Origin: Diphasiastrum complanatum | Lineage: Eukaryota; Streptophyta; Lycopodiopsida; Lycopodiales; Lycopodiaceae | Direction of reading: 5' to 3' | Length of the DNA stretch: 64,000 nt | Assembly (NCBI GenBank): GCA_029204225.1 | Contig: CM055103.1 | Coordinates: 44,092,604 to 44,156,603 of the forward strand | Shown: positions 1 through 9,895 of the stretch, piece after piece | Position numbering within the stretch: the stretch's first letter is position 1 | Layout: every line of letters starts with the position of its first letter | The notes under the pieces: generated by a model | Database searches by the model: none | What the model saw: the letters and a program-made list of their open reading frames with translations, nothing else | What the model was told of the DNA's origin: nothing | Position numbers and translations under genes: made by a program

Positions 1-3000
1 CAATGTCAAATACTTATTCTTTGGATAGACGATAGTTCCAAACATCTTGAGGCGTCCCTGTGCAATGCAGAAGACTGCAACTTAGTCATCAAGGTATAAA
101 GAGTCTCTAATCACATCTCTACGACCAAATCTCTCATTTGTGCTACATATTAGTACCTACAAATGTTCAATTTATAGATATCAAAACCAAGTGGTTGCAA
201 CTTGCACCTGTTTCTTCACAACACTACCGAAGTAACACATTTCTTTTATTCTACCAAAGTCTATAATGAAAGCTTGCCTGAGGGAAGTCAACATATAGGA
301 TGGGGTTTCTTGAATCCAGATTTGCCAAATCCCCAAATTTCCCCCCAGCAACAGGTGCCACAAGCCCTGGAAATGCAAACAAATACTTGCTTTTCCTCTG
401 CCCCCTCTTGACAATGTCCTTTCCATCACAATTCAGCACCACTGACATTAAACACAAAATTTAGAGCAAATATTGTGGCAAGACTATCCCATTGTCAAGA
501 AAATTGCAAAGAACTCCGTTGTATTTACATAAATATAACTCCTAGTAATATTCTTCGACAAGAGATTGTGAAGGAGCACTGATTGAATATTTTGAAAATA
601 AATGCTGATATCAGCGACAAAGAGAAAAATTCTAAATCCACAATGAAAGAAATAAGAACAACCAATACATCACAATAATGCTGGAGATTAGAACCACATT
701 CTACATAAAGAAGGATGGCAATCAAAGTGTCACCAACTTTGTAACCTGCACCACCACACTGCTCAATGACTCTTTCAAGCTCATCAATGTAAATTCCAAA
801 AAGAGGAGGTGAAAGAAAACCGCCCTATTTCACCTCAACGGTGCTCTATATATGCTCTAAGATACATCTATCACATTGAAAATGACCTATAACTCTTATA
901 AAGTCCCATCACTGGTAGGACTATGTCAATGGAGAAACTGAGATCGTGTAGCCTCTGCATGATAAGGGAATGTGGGACAAAGTCAAAGGCATTCTTGAAG
1001 TCAACAAAACAGCAATGAACCTACTCTCTCATCTTTTGCCACAATGAGAGCCCAAAGAGTACAGACATGGTCTATAAGAATAGCTAGCTCAGAAACCTGC
1101 CTGGCCTAGTGCATGTAGTCTCTTGGTCTCAGCTTTCGAACTTACCGTTGACTGGAGGATAGTACCATACAACTTTGCAATAACGTGCTCAATCATGATA
1201 GTGTGAACCAGAGACAACCGCATGGTTGAGGAGAGTGGCTAGAATAGGTGAGAGTATGCCAACAACATGGATCAGTGACTCAAACTCAAGGTCCTCGATG
1301 TCCCTGGTCCGATGGGCCTTCATCCTCTTAATGGCCGCCAAGACCATGTCAAAAACGAAGAAGGCAAACACATATGGATAAGGAGAGATTGACATGCGTA
1401 TGTCAGTGGGTTTATCCAGTGTCCCATGCGCCCAAATGCATGCAGTCCCTCTGACTCTAGCACGTGCAAGTGCACATGCAAAAGAAGACTCTTTCTCTCC
1501 TCTCTATATTAAGGCTAGGAGGGCGTGGAGAGAGCATCATTTTGCTCTTGGCTAGTTTGGTGAGGAGAGCTCTCTGCCGATTCATTCCTAGAGAGGCTGA
1601 TTGTCTCCCTAATGCCCTGCAGTCCAGACCTTGGGTTCCACGGAGGAAGAGGGCCATTAATTGTAATCTAGATAGCATGAAGACAGTGTTAGAAATCCAT
1701 AAATCATAATATGGATGGACAAACTAGGATTCGAACCCAGGACCTCCCTCATACCGGATGGGATGCTCTACCACTGAGCTATCCGCCATGTTTGATAGTT
1801 CTCTCTAGAGTGTTGATTGATATTCCAACACCCCCCCTCAAGCCACACTTGGTTGGGGTCCTAGCTGTCACCTGCCCCACAACTTGGGCCACCCAACCAT
1901 GGCTTTGACACCATGAACTGTTAGGTCTAACTTGGCTCTAATACCATGTTAGAAATCCATAAATCATAATATGGATGGAAAAACTAGGATTCGAACCCAG
2001 GACCTCCCTGATACCGGATGGGATGCTCTACCACTGAGCTATCCGCCTTGTTTGATAGTTCTCTCTAGAGTGTGGATTGATATTCCAACAGACAGTTGGG
2101 ATAGCAATGATCCCCAGCTAATTCATTTTGTTGATCTTGTGTTGATTAATTTCAGGATTCTTAAACCTGAAAATCGTTAATTTTTGGTGCTACCTTAAGC
2201 TATCTTTTGTAATAGAATTTGCGTGTGGACTGCATGTAGGTTGCATGTTAATTTTATTAAGTTGCATGTGGCTGCATGTACATGCATGTGATTTAGAAGA
2301 TCAAATTTGACAAAATTTGCTCCTCCTAAAGTATCTTTGTTTACATGCAAATTGTTTCCACATAAAGATCCTTTGGAAAGGACGTAAATCCTAAAGGATT
2401 AGAAGATAAAGTAGAGCCTTTGAAGAGGAATTGATCCTAAAGGCTTAGTTTTTTCTACCTTTTGTAGGATGGCATCTTCAGGAGGGAATCTGATGGACAC
2501 TACAACTCCTTCGAGTTCTAGTGATCCGACTAATCCTACAGTTATGGATGCTAGTACCCTGCAATCAGTGCTTCAAGCTTTGCATCACCAAATTCAGCTG
2601 ACTCAAGCTCAGAATGCCCAGCTTGAGGACAAAAGTAAGAGTTTGGAAGCTGGCATGATGAACCTGTATCAGGTTCGACAAGTGGTACCCCCTCATTTTG
2701 GAGCTTTCAAAGGTGACAGGAAGGAACGAGTACTTTAGACAATACAGCCTTGGCTTAATAAGTGGACTCAATTGTTTCGGATGAATAACACAAATGAAGC
2801 AGATCGCACAGTCTTTTCAACTATGTATTTGGAAGGTAAAGCCCTTACTTGGTGAGACGACTTAAAGGTTAAACCTAATGTCCCCAAGACTTGGGATGAA
2901 TTTTGTAATGCCTTCTATCAACAAGCTTTCCTACCTATATTGGATGAATTTGAATTTTACAGGAAGTTTCAGGCTACCTCCATGGGAGGAAAAGGTCTTG

Positions 3001-6000
3001 AGGATTATGTCCAAGAGTTTACGGAAGTCCTTACTCCTCTTGGGGGTGAATATCCACCCGACTTTCAGTTATTGAAATTCATTTTAGGCTTGCCCAAGGA
3101 CTATCAAATAGAAGTCCGAAGGAATAAGCCAAAGACTGTTGAAGAGGCAATTAAGTTTGCCAAGTTATATGATGAAGCTCCTCAGTTTTGTCGTGAGCAA
3201 TCTTCCACAAGTACATCTCCAAAGAAGAAACTTTTCAATAAGGGAAAGGAAAGAGAAAGCACTGCTGGAAATGTGGATGGTCACGCAAGGAAAAGGCCCA
3301 AAAGAACCTTCCGCATGTTGTAGGAGAAGGATTTTATTTTGGCTATCTCAAGGCTTGTGCTACTTATGCCAAGAAAAGGGTCATTTGGCAAAGGATTGCC
3401 CAAAGAAACGACCTTATAAATCTCCTACTACTGGTATGGTAGAGATTGTAGAAGAATGTTTTATAGGCAATGTTGCTTTTAGACCTCAAGATGTATTTGA
3501 AATCTATGGTTCTATCATTGGCACTAAAGTTAATGCATTATTTGACAGTGGAGCAACTCATGACTTTATTAATGCAAATGTCGTGCAGAACCTCAAGCTT
3601 CCCACAAACAGCCGGGATAGAACATATCGGGTGATTCTCGCAACTGGAGAACAGTCTCAGTTGTGGGATTTTACTATGCCTAAGTTCCCATTTGTATTCA
3701 TGGATACAAAGAAGATATAAATTTTCATGTGATGAAACATGACAGTGTAGATGTTATTTTGGGTCATGAATGGTTTTACGCCAAGAATGCTTCTCTAAAG
3801 ATAGACTTTGTGCATCATTTGATATCTTTTTAGCATGATGAATCCTTAATTGAACTTGAAGCTGGAAAAAATGTAGAAGATTTAATAAAAAGTGATGTTG
3901 TTTCCCTTTATCTTTGTGTGTGTAAAGATGTACAACTCTTGACTACCATGGATGAATCTCTCTTAACTCAAAATGTATTCTTGCACAGTACTAAAGTAGA
4001 GAAATTAAAGGAAGCTACTCTTGAATGGAAAGCTTTCCAAGAACTCTGAAAAGAGTTTGATGATGTGTTTCCAAAAGAATTTCCTAAAGGATTACCTCCC
4101 GCTCGTGGAGTTGATCAGAGGATAGAACTATTACCTGATACCTCTCATATTGCGCTAACCCTTATAGGCTTAGTCAAAAGGAAGAAGAAGAGATAGAAAG
4201 ACAGTTGAAGGAATACCTTCAACAAGAATTTTGTTAGGCCAAGCAAGTCTCCTTGGGGTGCACCGGTCCTTCTTGTTAATAAGAAAGATGGTGGCATGAG
4301 ACTTTGCGTAGATTATAAGAGACTTAACAAACGAACCATAAAGCACAAATATCCATTACCTAGAATGGATGATCTATACATTGATTGCATGGTGTAGTTT
4401 TCTTCACCAAAATCGACTTAAGATCAGGATACCATCATATACGTATCCGAAAAGAAGATATCCCTTTGACGGGATTCCGTATGATGAATGACCTTCTGAG
4501 GCCATATCTTGGAAAGTTTGTGGTTGTATTTTTAGATGATATACTTACTTATAGTAAGTCTCTAGAAGAACATGTGGAACACATACGAATTGTCTTGCAG
4601 TTGTTAAGACAAGCAAAGTTGTTTGCTAAGGAATCAAAATGTGATTTCTTTGCAACTAGACTTCTCTACTTAGGTCATCTCATCTCTGTACATGGTATAG
4701 AGATTAACTATGACAAGATCAGAGCTGTTATGGAATGGCCGATTCCACAAACAATTAGAGATGTCAAAATCTTTTTTTGGTTTTACTGGGTTTTTCAGAA
4801 AGCATATCCCTAAGTATGCGGAGTTAGCTTTTCCTCTAACCCAGGCTCTAAAGGGCATTAAGAAACTCAAAACAAAGAGCAAGATCAGTCCACCAATTAC
4901 TTGGACAGCAGAGATGAATTGAACTACTCAAAAGTTGTGTAACTTCTGCTCCAAGGTTGAGAATTGGTGATCCATCACGTCCTTTCATTGTAAAGACTGA
5001 TGCTAATGATCTTGCGATAGGTGTAGTATTGCTACAGGATGGACATCCGATAGCATATGAGAGCAAGAAGTTGAATCCTGCTCAAAGTAGATATTCTACT
5101 TATGAGAAGGAACTTTTTGCTATTATTCATGCACCTAAGATTTGGAGACACTACCTTTATGGTTCCAAATTTGAAGTGTATGCCGATCACCAGTCCTTGC
5201 TGTATTTCTGTGATGCCACAACAATAACGTGATTGACTGGTCCATCAACATAAGCCTTGAATCTCCTAGTATAATGGGCATTTGAATTTGCATATCGAAC
5301 AAAGTTCACAGCTCATGTCCTCACTTGGGGTACCCTTGTATTTACCTGTCTCGATCTGGAGGTGATGTGAAGGCACTCTCATTGGTCCCAAAGTGTAACT
5401 TGGGGCAATGATAAATGTTAGTTTGAATTGAAAGGCCTCCTTGGAGCTCGTAACTTTTACTGAAATGTAACATATAGACATATTCAAGATTCAAGTTGTG
5501 ATTGCAATGCTTCCCGGTTCACCTTTGTTTCACATCTCTACATAGTATATCAAAGAAATACTCGTAACCCTAGGAAAACACACTACTAAAACGGTACTTC
5601 ACCAGCATGCCTGGTTCAGAAATTCCAAACCGAACAAAATTTATGGCAGCTTAGTCCAGATATATGAGTTGCAGAAGCTCCCAAAACCCTGCTAGTAGCT
5701 TAAGGAAACAACAGTTGGGCGTTGGAAATTGAAAGCATTCAAGTCACATCAAAGCATGAAAGAGGATGCCAGAAAATTCACAACTAAAGATCATCTCGAA
5801 ACACCCAAATTTTGTACACAAACAACGATCACTACCAGCTTCTAATCTCCGACAGCAGAAAATCATGTAAATCACCTTTGGAAGGCTTCAATGCAGCTCC
5901 TGGATTGGCTTGACTGCGAGAAAGCAAGCCCCGTGCAATTGCCAAGTCGCGCAAGCGCTTGCTCACCTGATCTGCCTTCTTGTCCTCGGCACTCATCCCT

Positions 6001-6029
6001 CCTGCATCATGCGCCTGAGCCTTTCCCAT
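1..6029 (-). CDS. RHL1: RHL1-like topoisomerase VI complex subunit, 5' part of gene (exons 5876-6029, 278-441, 1-57)
   Basis: Three exons can be joined on the minus strand. Exon 1 (6029-5876) begins [11 protein letters not shown] and ends ALKPSK with donor GTGATT in phase 1. Exon 2 (441-278) follows acceptor AATGTCAG, restores codon GTG, and encodes [30 protein letters not shown] and [10 protein letters not shown]. Exon 3 (57-1, running off the window) encodes [19 protein letters not shown]. All phases close exactly. The order LKPSK, FAFPGL.AP, NP.LY.DFPQ, G..K.FGTI.YPKN is what I know of plant RHL1 (ROOT HAIRLESS 1), a nuclear DNA-binding protein acting with topoisomerase VI in endoreduplication. 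Intron 1 (442-5875) is 5.4 kb and full of transposons. Intron 2 (58-277) has a GC donor (CAG|GCAAGC). The 3' half of the gene lies outside the window. The start was chosen as the methionine leading directly into the conserved region; upstream is a GA microsatellite. Confidence 0.85.
720..1400 (-). pseudogene. LINE (non-LTR) reverse transcriptase remnant in RHL1 intron 1
   Basis: Read on the minus strand, with frameshifts and stops, the stretch gives recognisable non-LTR RT pieces in the right order: [13 protein letters not shown] near 1150, a LH.LGQAGF block near 1110, [12 protein letters not shown] near 990, then a block ending [19 protein letters not shown] near 770-830. These correspond to the RT core around the DFxKAFDxVP and GCPLSPxLF motifs. 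The catalytic xADD box was not found and no intact ORF remains. It lies wholly inside intron 1 of the RHL1-like gene, in the same orientation as the gene. Confidence 0.75.
1464..1686 (+). pseudogene. Possible RNase H-like tail of a retroelement
   Basis: The plus frame reads [19 protein letters not shown] and continues across the TRIM insertion. The pattern F(I/V)PREA..LADAL is typical of the end of retroelement RNase H domains. The match is short, so the class (LINE or LTR) cannot be fixed. It is the sequence into which the TRIM inserted. Confidence 0.3.
1687..1830 (-). repeat. TRIM 3' LTR with tRNA-like block
   Basis: 3' LTR of the minus-strand TRIM, 144 bp. On the minus strand it contains GGCGGATAGCTCAGTGGTAG at its tRNA-like 5' end (box A-like) and GGTTCGAATCC (exact pol III box B). 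The implied D-stem GCUC/GAGC and T-stem CUGGG/CCUAG pair. The acceptor stem does not close well, so this is tRNA-derived rather than a working tRNA gene. Confidence 0.88.
1947..2090 (-). repeat. TRIM 5' LTR with tRNA-like block
   Basis: 5' LTR of the minus-strand TRIM, 144 bp, same length as its partner and differing at four positions that I can see. It carries the same tRNA-like block with A- and B-box sequences and is followed directly by the Met-type primer-binding site. Confidence 0.88.
2469..5232 (+). mobile_element. Degraded Ty3/gypsy element: gag, protease, RT, partial RNase H
   Basis: Domains occur in order with several stops and frameshifts. Gag spans 2469-3325 (stop at 2738; retrotransposon gag core with [12 protein letters not shown]). 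A CCHC knuckle [14 protein letters not shown] lies near 3358. The protease motif [11 protein letters not shown] is near 3538. RT contains [20 protein letters not shown] (4240-4300), [16 protein letters not shown] and the catalytic [11 protein letters not shown] (about 4522-4555). RNase H has [15 protein letters not shown] (from 4993) and ADHQSLLYF (about 5180). RT lacks the usual segment between TGFR and MNDLLRPYL, an in-frame internal deletion. Integrase and LTRs were not found; the element stops around 5232. It sits in intron 1 of the RHL1-like gene, opposite to that gene. Confidence 0.9.
5233..5875. other. Unassigned part of RHL1 intron 1
   Basis: Between the gypsy remnant and exon 1 of the RHL1-like gene no coding or repeat signal was recognised beyond short frame shadows. 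Confidence 0.5.
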
Positions 6030-6167
6030 ATCACCTCTCCCACTGACACTAATAAAATGCCTTGCCGCCCACAAAGAGCGAGTATCATCCAACGATCTGT
6101 TTATTGCAGCAGCGCCTTTCTCATGGAATACAGCAGCAAAACAAACAAACGAGAATTGCCCTAAAAA

Positions 6168-6171
<4 letters not shown>

Positions 6172-6221
<50 letters not shown>
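6172..6221. repeat. (CT)25 / (GA)25 microsatellite
   Basis: A perfect run of about 50 bp CT on the plus strand. It lies about 140 bp upstream of the RHL1-like start codon, so it is GA on the gene's sense strand, probably in the 5' UTR or promoter. GA tracts are common there in plants. The Glu-Arg run it would encode is not considered real. Confidence 0.95.
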
Positions 6222-6225
<4 letters not shown>

Positions 6226-6390
6226 GTTTGTTTAGGTACAAAATTTTCACATATTTTGCTACAAATTTTTGAGGTTTGATGTGCATTATGGCCAACTAAA
6301 AAAAAATGGATCAATCATGTTGCAACAATTTAAACATGTGTCTATCTATTTGATCCATTTACAATAGATTTAATCCATTTACATGTATTG

Positions 6391-6480
6391 AGTTCTTGGG
6401 TTGGCTCAGTTGGTTAGCTTGGTATCCAAAGTCTGTTTCGTCCCAAGTTCAAGCTTGCCTTAGAAACCAAGACGCATTCG
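6391..6480 (+). repeat. Candidate tRNA-derived SINE head
   Basis: GGGTTGGCTCAGTTGGTTAG (6398-6417) fits a pol III A box, and AAGTTCAAGCT (about 6445-6455) is close to a B box (GGTTCAANNCC). The spacing of roughly 40 bp is right for a tRNA. No clear 3' tail or target duplication was seen, so this is only a candidate. Confidence 0.4.
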
Positions 6481-7689
6481 CACTTAATCAAATGGCCCAA
6501 TCAAGTTGCATTGGTCCATTTACACTTCTCTCGACCAACTTTAAAACATGGGTGTCCCCTTTAGAGATCACCTTTGCCGCAATCTTAGTTGTTGGTTTGA
6601 AATCATTTTAAATGGACCTTATTGCCTTGTGTGAAATAAAGGTTTCTTATGCCATTTTCGAGGCTGCTTGCAAAGTGCAAAACTGTGTGCTCCTAAGTTC
6701 AAGTTGGTCAAGGAATTGTGTGAAAAAGTCAAGTCAAAGAAAGTGCCTAGTCTCTTTGAAAACTTGCTTTGGTAGATCATATATGCTTCATGTTCAAGAT
6801 TTTTTTTTTAAATCGAAGCAAAAGGCATCACTTACAACATACATGCATACTTTATACACAAGTGTATCATGATAGGCTAATTATCATGAAAGATGGAATG
6901 GCATAGAAAATGATTATTTGATTTGAGAAGACTCTTAACTTATGATCCAAATTATGAATGTCCGTGAGATCCAAACTTATGAATGTATGTGAGATCTCAT
7001 CAGTTTAGAAAAGTGATGTATGATCACTAAACCATCATAAGAACTCTCGTAGAGCTCACCATAAGCATTTCTCACCCAAATGGACCTCCAATAAGCTCGG
7101 TGATAATTACTTGTGAGAGAATAGTCAAAAAATGGACCTTGCAAGAGTTCAATCAGAGGAAGATTTCAGAACCTTCGCAGGCCATCAAAATCATCAAACC
7201 AATCTTCACAAGCAGCATAAATGAAATTAGAGAAGTCAAATTGACTTGCCTATAGGTTTGGTTGCAGAAAATTGTTGTCAAGAGAAAGTTGTGCGAGAGT
7301 TCCTTCCCTACGAGTGTTGAACCTCGCCAGACCTTCAAAACTCTCGTAGGCCATCCATATCAACTTCTGGACCTTCGCCAACTTCTCTGGGATCTTAGAA
7401 AATTATTATGAAAGTCCCTACCAAATGGGACATTTTTTTGCCACCTATTCTTTTTCATTCTAATAAAGCCCTGACATCAAACAAAATTGAAGACCAACTT
7501 CCAATGGCCAGATTGTATTATAGAGTGACTTTGATCAACGATCCATGGCTTGCAAAGGTCCAGACCTAGGTCATGCAATTTTGGTTGGAAGGCATGCATC
7601 CTGGTTTTTTCCCACTAAATAAACAACATGATCTTCAACACCTTGAATTTATGGAGCAAGTCACTAGCTATCTCATAAAGCGGCGTTGT
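6481..7689. other. Intergenic stretch, nothing recognised
   Basis: AT-rich sequence with short open frames only. Repeated phrases around 'accttcgcaggccatc' near 7170 and 7340 suggest an old local duplication, but no domain or RNA gene is visible. Confidence 0.5.
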
Positions 7690-8190
7690 GAGTCTTGATG
7701 TTCTCCATAGTGCCGAGGGACCGACACTGCTTCAGGTCGGGGGCCCTATTGTGAACAAATATATGTACATAAATAAATTGGCCCGTCAAAAATAATAAAT
7801 AATTTTCAAGAAATTAAAATAGGTGTGAGGGCCGTGGCATCCTGCGTGCGTAAGCCCATAACCCAATGAGCACATTTGTAAAGTGTAGAATATTGTAACA
7901 TAAAATAACATAGACTTGGGCCTTGTAAATAAAATAATAATAAAAAATCCAAAGTCTAAGTTACAAAGTTCTAAGTTAGAGTCAAAGTCAAAATGGTGGT
8001 AAGTGAGATCTTTTTTGTTTTTTATGAAGGGCTTGGATTGCAATCCTTGCCTTAATGAAGTAGCCAATAGTAGCAAAGGGGCAAGGGTCTCCCCAAGAAT
8101 AAAAAGACACCTCTTGTATTCATTTTTCTATGCCTAATAGAGAGGAGGAGACTCTACCATTTTGATTTCGCAAGCATCCTCATGTGCTTT
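7690..8190 (+). repeat. LTR-like repeat, homologous to 46660-47190
   Basis: This stretch shares its whole course with the reverse complement of 46660-47190: the entry GCCGAGGGACCGACACTGC, then GTGGCATCCTGCGTG, a YAAGCCCAT..CCCAATGAGCAC block, AGTCAAAATGGTGGTA, AGCCAATAG.AGCAAGGGGC, the TATA-like AATAAAAAGACACC, then AATAGAGAGGAGGAGACTCT. A G-rich tract GGTCGGGGGCC just before TGTGAACAAAT (from 7750) looks like a polypurine tract followed by an LTR start. I infer the 3' LTR of an otherwise unrecognised LTR element. Confidence 0.65.
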
Positions 8191-8559
8191 GTTTCTATTT
8201 CTAATGTTATTATGTATGTTTGCTCATTCTTAATGCTTTTCGTTGTTCATTGTTTCTGATTTTTTGTTACTTTACCATCATGAGCTAACCTCTCTCATTC
8301 TCTACCCTCTCTCTCTCTCTTTTTTTACTATTATGGATTTGTTGTGTGGTTAGAGTTAGTGGGGTGGGAGTTTACAACAAGATTTAAGTAAGAGCTCTGC
8401 CTTGTGTTCTAACCCCTTTTGACAAGCCTTCGGGCTGCTCACTGACTATCCATACACTCTACATTAATCTTAACTACATTTAATGGAGACTGATTGTGTT
8501 ATACATTTTGTTTCTGTCAATAATGTGAGTAAAATTGCAAAATAGTTCCACATTACAAA

Positions 8560-9150
8560 TGATTTCACTAATGAAATTTGACAATTTGGACATGTGAATT
8601 TTGATAATCTAAGGTTGATGAAGAAACTTGGGATGGTAAATGGTATGTGCCCTCGCTAAATGATCAAGAAGCGTCTGGACGTGAATCATGTGTTTATGCA
8701 AAGCAACATCATGAAAAATTCAAACCTGATAGTGCTACAAGAGCAAATTTTTATTTTACTTGATTCATACAGACCTTTGCAAACCTATGAACACAATGTA
8801 ATTGGATGGTGTAATGCCATAATATCAATGACATGTCAATAAAATCCTATATTCACTTTCTTAAAAAAGATTCATTAGATGAGTACGAAATTTTCAAACA
8901 ATTCATAGAAATAATCAAGAATCAAACTGATAAGAGAATCACGATACTCAAATTTGATAGTGGTGTTTAGTACAAGTCTATTGAGTTTGAAGTTTTCAGT
9001 AAGCATAATGGAATCAAAAGATGTTTCACTCAAACTCATAGTCCACAATTGGGTTAGTTGAGCAAGAATAAAACTATTGTATAGAGCGCTAGATCCATGG
9101 CTACTCACATGAGTTATTAAGGACATTCTGGTCAAAAGCAATGCATGTAG
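8560..9150 (+). pseudogene. Ty1/copia gag-pre-integrase and integrase remnant
   Basis: The broken plus frame reads FGHVNFDNLRLMKKLGMVNG (about 8588-8645), which fits the GAG-pre-integrase region. It then reads IIKNQTDKRITILKFDSG, SIEFEVFSKHNGIKRCFTQT and HSPQLG (8915-9060), which fits the copia integrase core (LRSDNGGEY, F...GI.R..T.P.TPQ.NG). Several stops interrupt it. Zinc-binding histidines, the first catalytic Asp and the flanking pol domains are not clear. Confidence 0.8.
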
Positions 9151-9208
9151 GTTGTGATACTATTTTTGATGAGTTGAATAAGTATGATATTCACATATTA
9201 TGGAAGGA

Positions 9209-9327
9209 GCCGGGCAGAGGCCATTCTGCCCGGTAAGGATTTCCAGAATTTTTTAGGCGAGGCCCGGAGGGGCCGAGCCTAAATTTTTTTTGGAAATCCG
9301 AACCGGGCAGAATGGCCTCTGCCCGGC
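9209..9327. repeat. Nested palindrome / foldback element
   Basis: A 26 bp arm at 9209-9234 (starting GCCGGGCAGAGGCCATTCTG) has a perfect reverse complement at 9302-9327. Each arm is itself palindromic (CCGGGCAGA..TCTGCCCGG). The interior also folds: GGATTTCC with GGAAATCC, and TAGGCGAGGCCC with GGGGCCGAGCCTA. The whole 119 bp can form one long GC-rich hairpin. No open frame. Confidence 0.85.
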
Positions 9328-9341
9328 CCTAGCCATTGCGT

Positions 9342-9550
9342 AATGGATTTTTGGACTCTTTTTAAACCAATCCTTTGCTGCCACGTGGCAGGCACAAGCA
9401 AAATCAGCACTTAAAAAATTTGAGACCAATCCGACGCTGCCACGTGGCAGACACAGGCAAAATTTACACTAATTTTTTTTTAAAAAACAGGTGATTATTC
9501 TGCTTTTTAATCTGTTCAGAAATGGGAAGAATAGTCACCAAAAATCCATT
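9342..9550. mobile_element. Small MITE with 13 bp TIRs
   Basis: AATGGATTTTTGG (9342-9354) is the exact inverted complement of CCAAAAATCCATT (9538-9550), and GCGT flanks both sides (9338-9341, 9551-9554). A longer direct match CATTGCGTA overlaps the ends. The interior holds a 59 bp tandem duplication beginning ACCAATCC (9366 and 9425), each copy with the palindromic G-box GCCACGTGGC. It ends about 345 bp upstream of the PPR start codon at 9896. Superfamily not determined. Confidence 0.65.
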
Positions 9551-9895
9551 GCGTATGAATACAAGAGTCTTAATGACAAATAGGGTTCGAAAGATAATGC
9601 CTTCAAAATTTCCCTTAAGATAAAATCAGTTTTAACATAAAAAGGGAAAAATATATGTAATGTTAAAACTGATTTTATTACTTATTGGAGTAGTATTGAA
9701 TTAGCCAAAGGCACTCCAATTCTAATATTAATTTCTACTCTTTCTTGTATTTTATGGAATGGTTTCATCCATCCTCCATGACTGAGGACTACTTTGTGAG
9801 ATCAGATCCAACCCAACTCAATCCAAGCAAAGCAAAGCAAATCAGGCAAAGATCCGACCCAATCCAAGCAAAAAAGCAAAGCAAATTAGGCAAAG

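Larger units (their letters stand above)
1687..2090 (-). mobile_element. Intact TRIM (miniature LTR retrotransposon) with tRNA-like LTRs
   Basis: Two direct repeats of 144 bp (1687-1830 and 1947-2090, four mismatches seen) flank a 116 bp internal region. On the minus strand each LTR runs TGTTGGAATATC...ATTTCTAACA, with TG/CA ends in short inverted repeats. Directly after the 5' LTR is TGGTATTAGAGCCAAG (1946-1931), a primer-binding site for initiator tRNA-Met. Directly before the 3' LTR is the polypurine tract GAGGGGGGG (1839-1831). A 5 bp target duplication GACAG sits at 1682-1686 and 2091-2095. There is no coding capacity, so it would depend on another element for movement. Each LTR contains a tRNA-like block (separate entry). 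Confidence 0.93.

Noticed and set aside
1687-2090. Genuine tRNA genes in the LTR copies
   Set aside because: A and B boxes and two stems fit, but the acceptor stem does not pair and the anticodon arm is weak; the LTR, PBS and TSD structure explains the copies better.
1711-2180. Two plus-strand frames reading [19 protein letters not shown]
   Set aside because: They are the antisense of the tRNA-like block in the TRIM LTRs, not proteins.
5832-6314. 160-residue protein with a Glu-Arg run
   Set aside because: Only its last third is real (RHL1 exon 1); the Glu-Arg run is the translated GA microsatellite.
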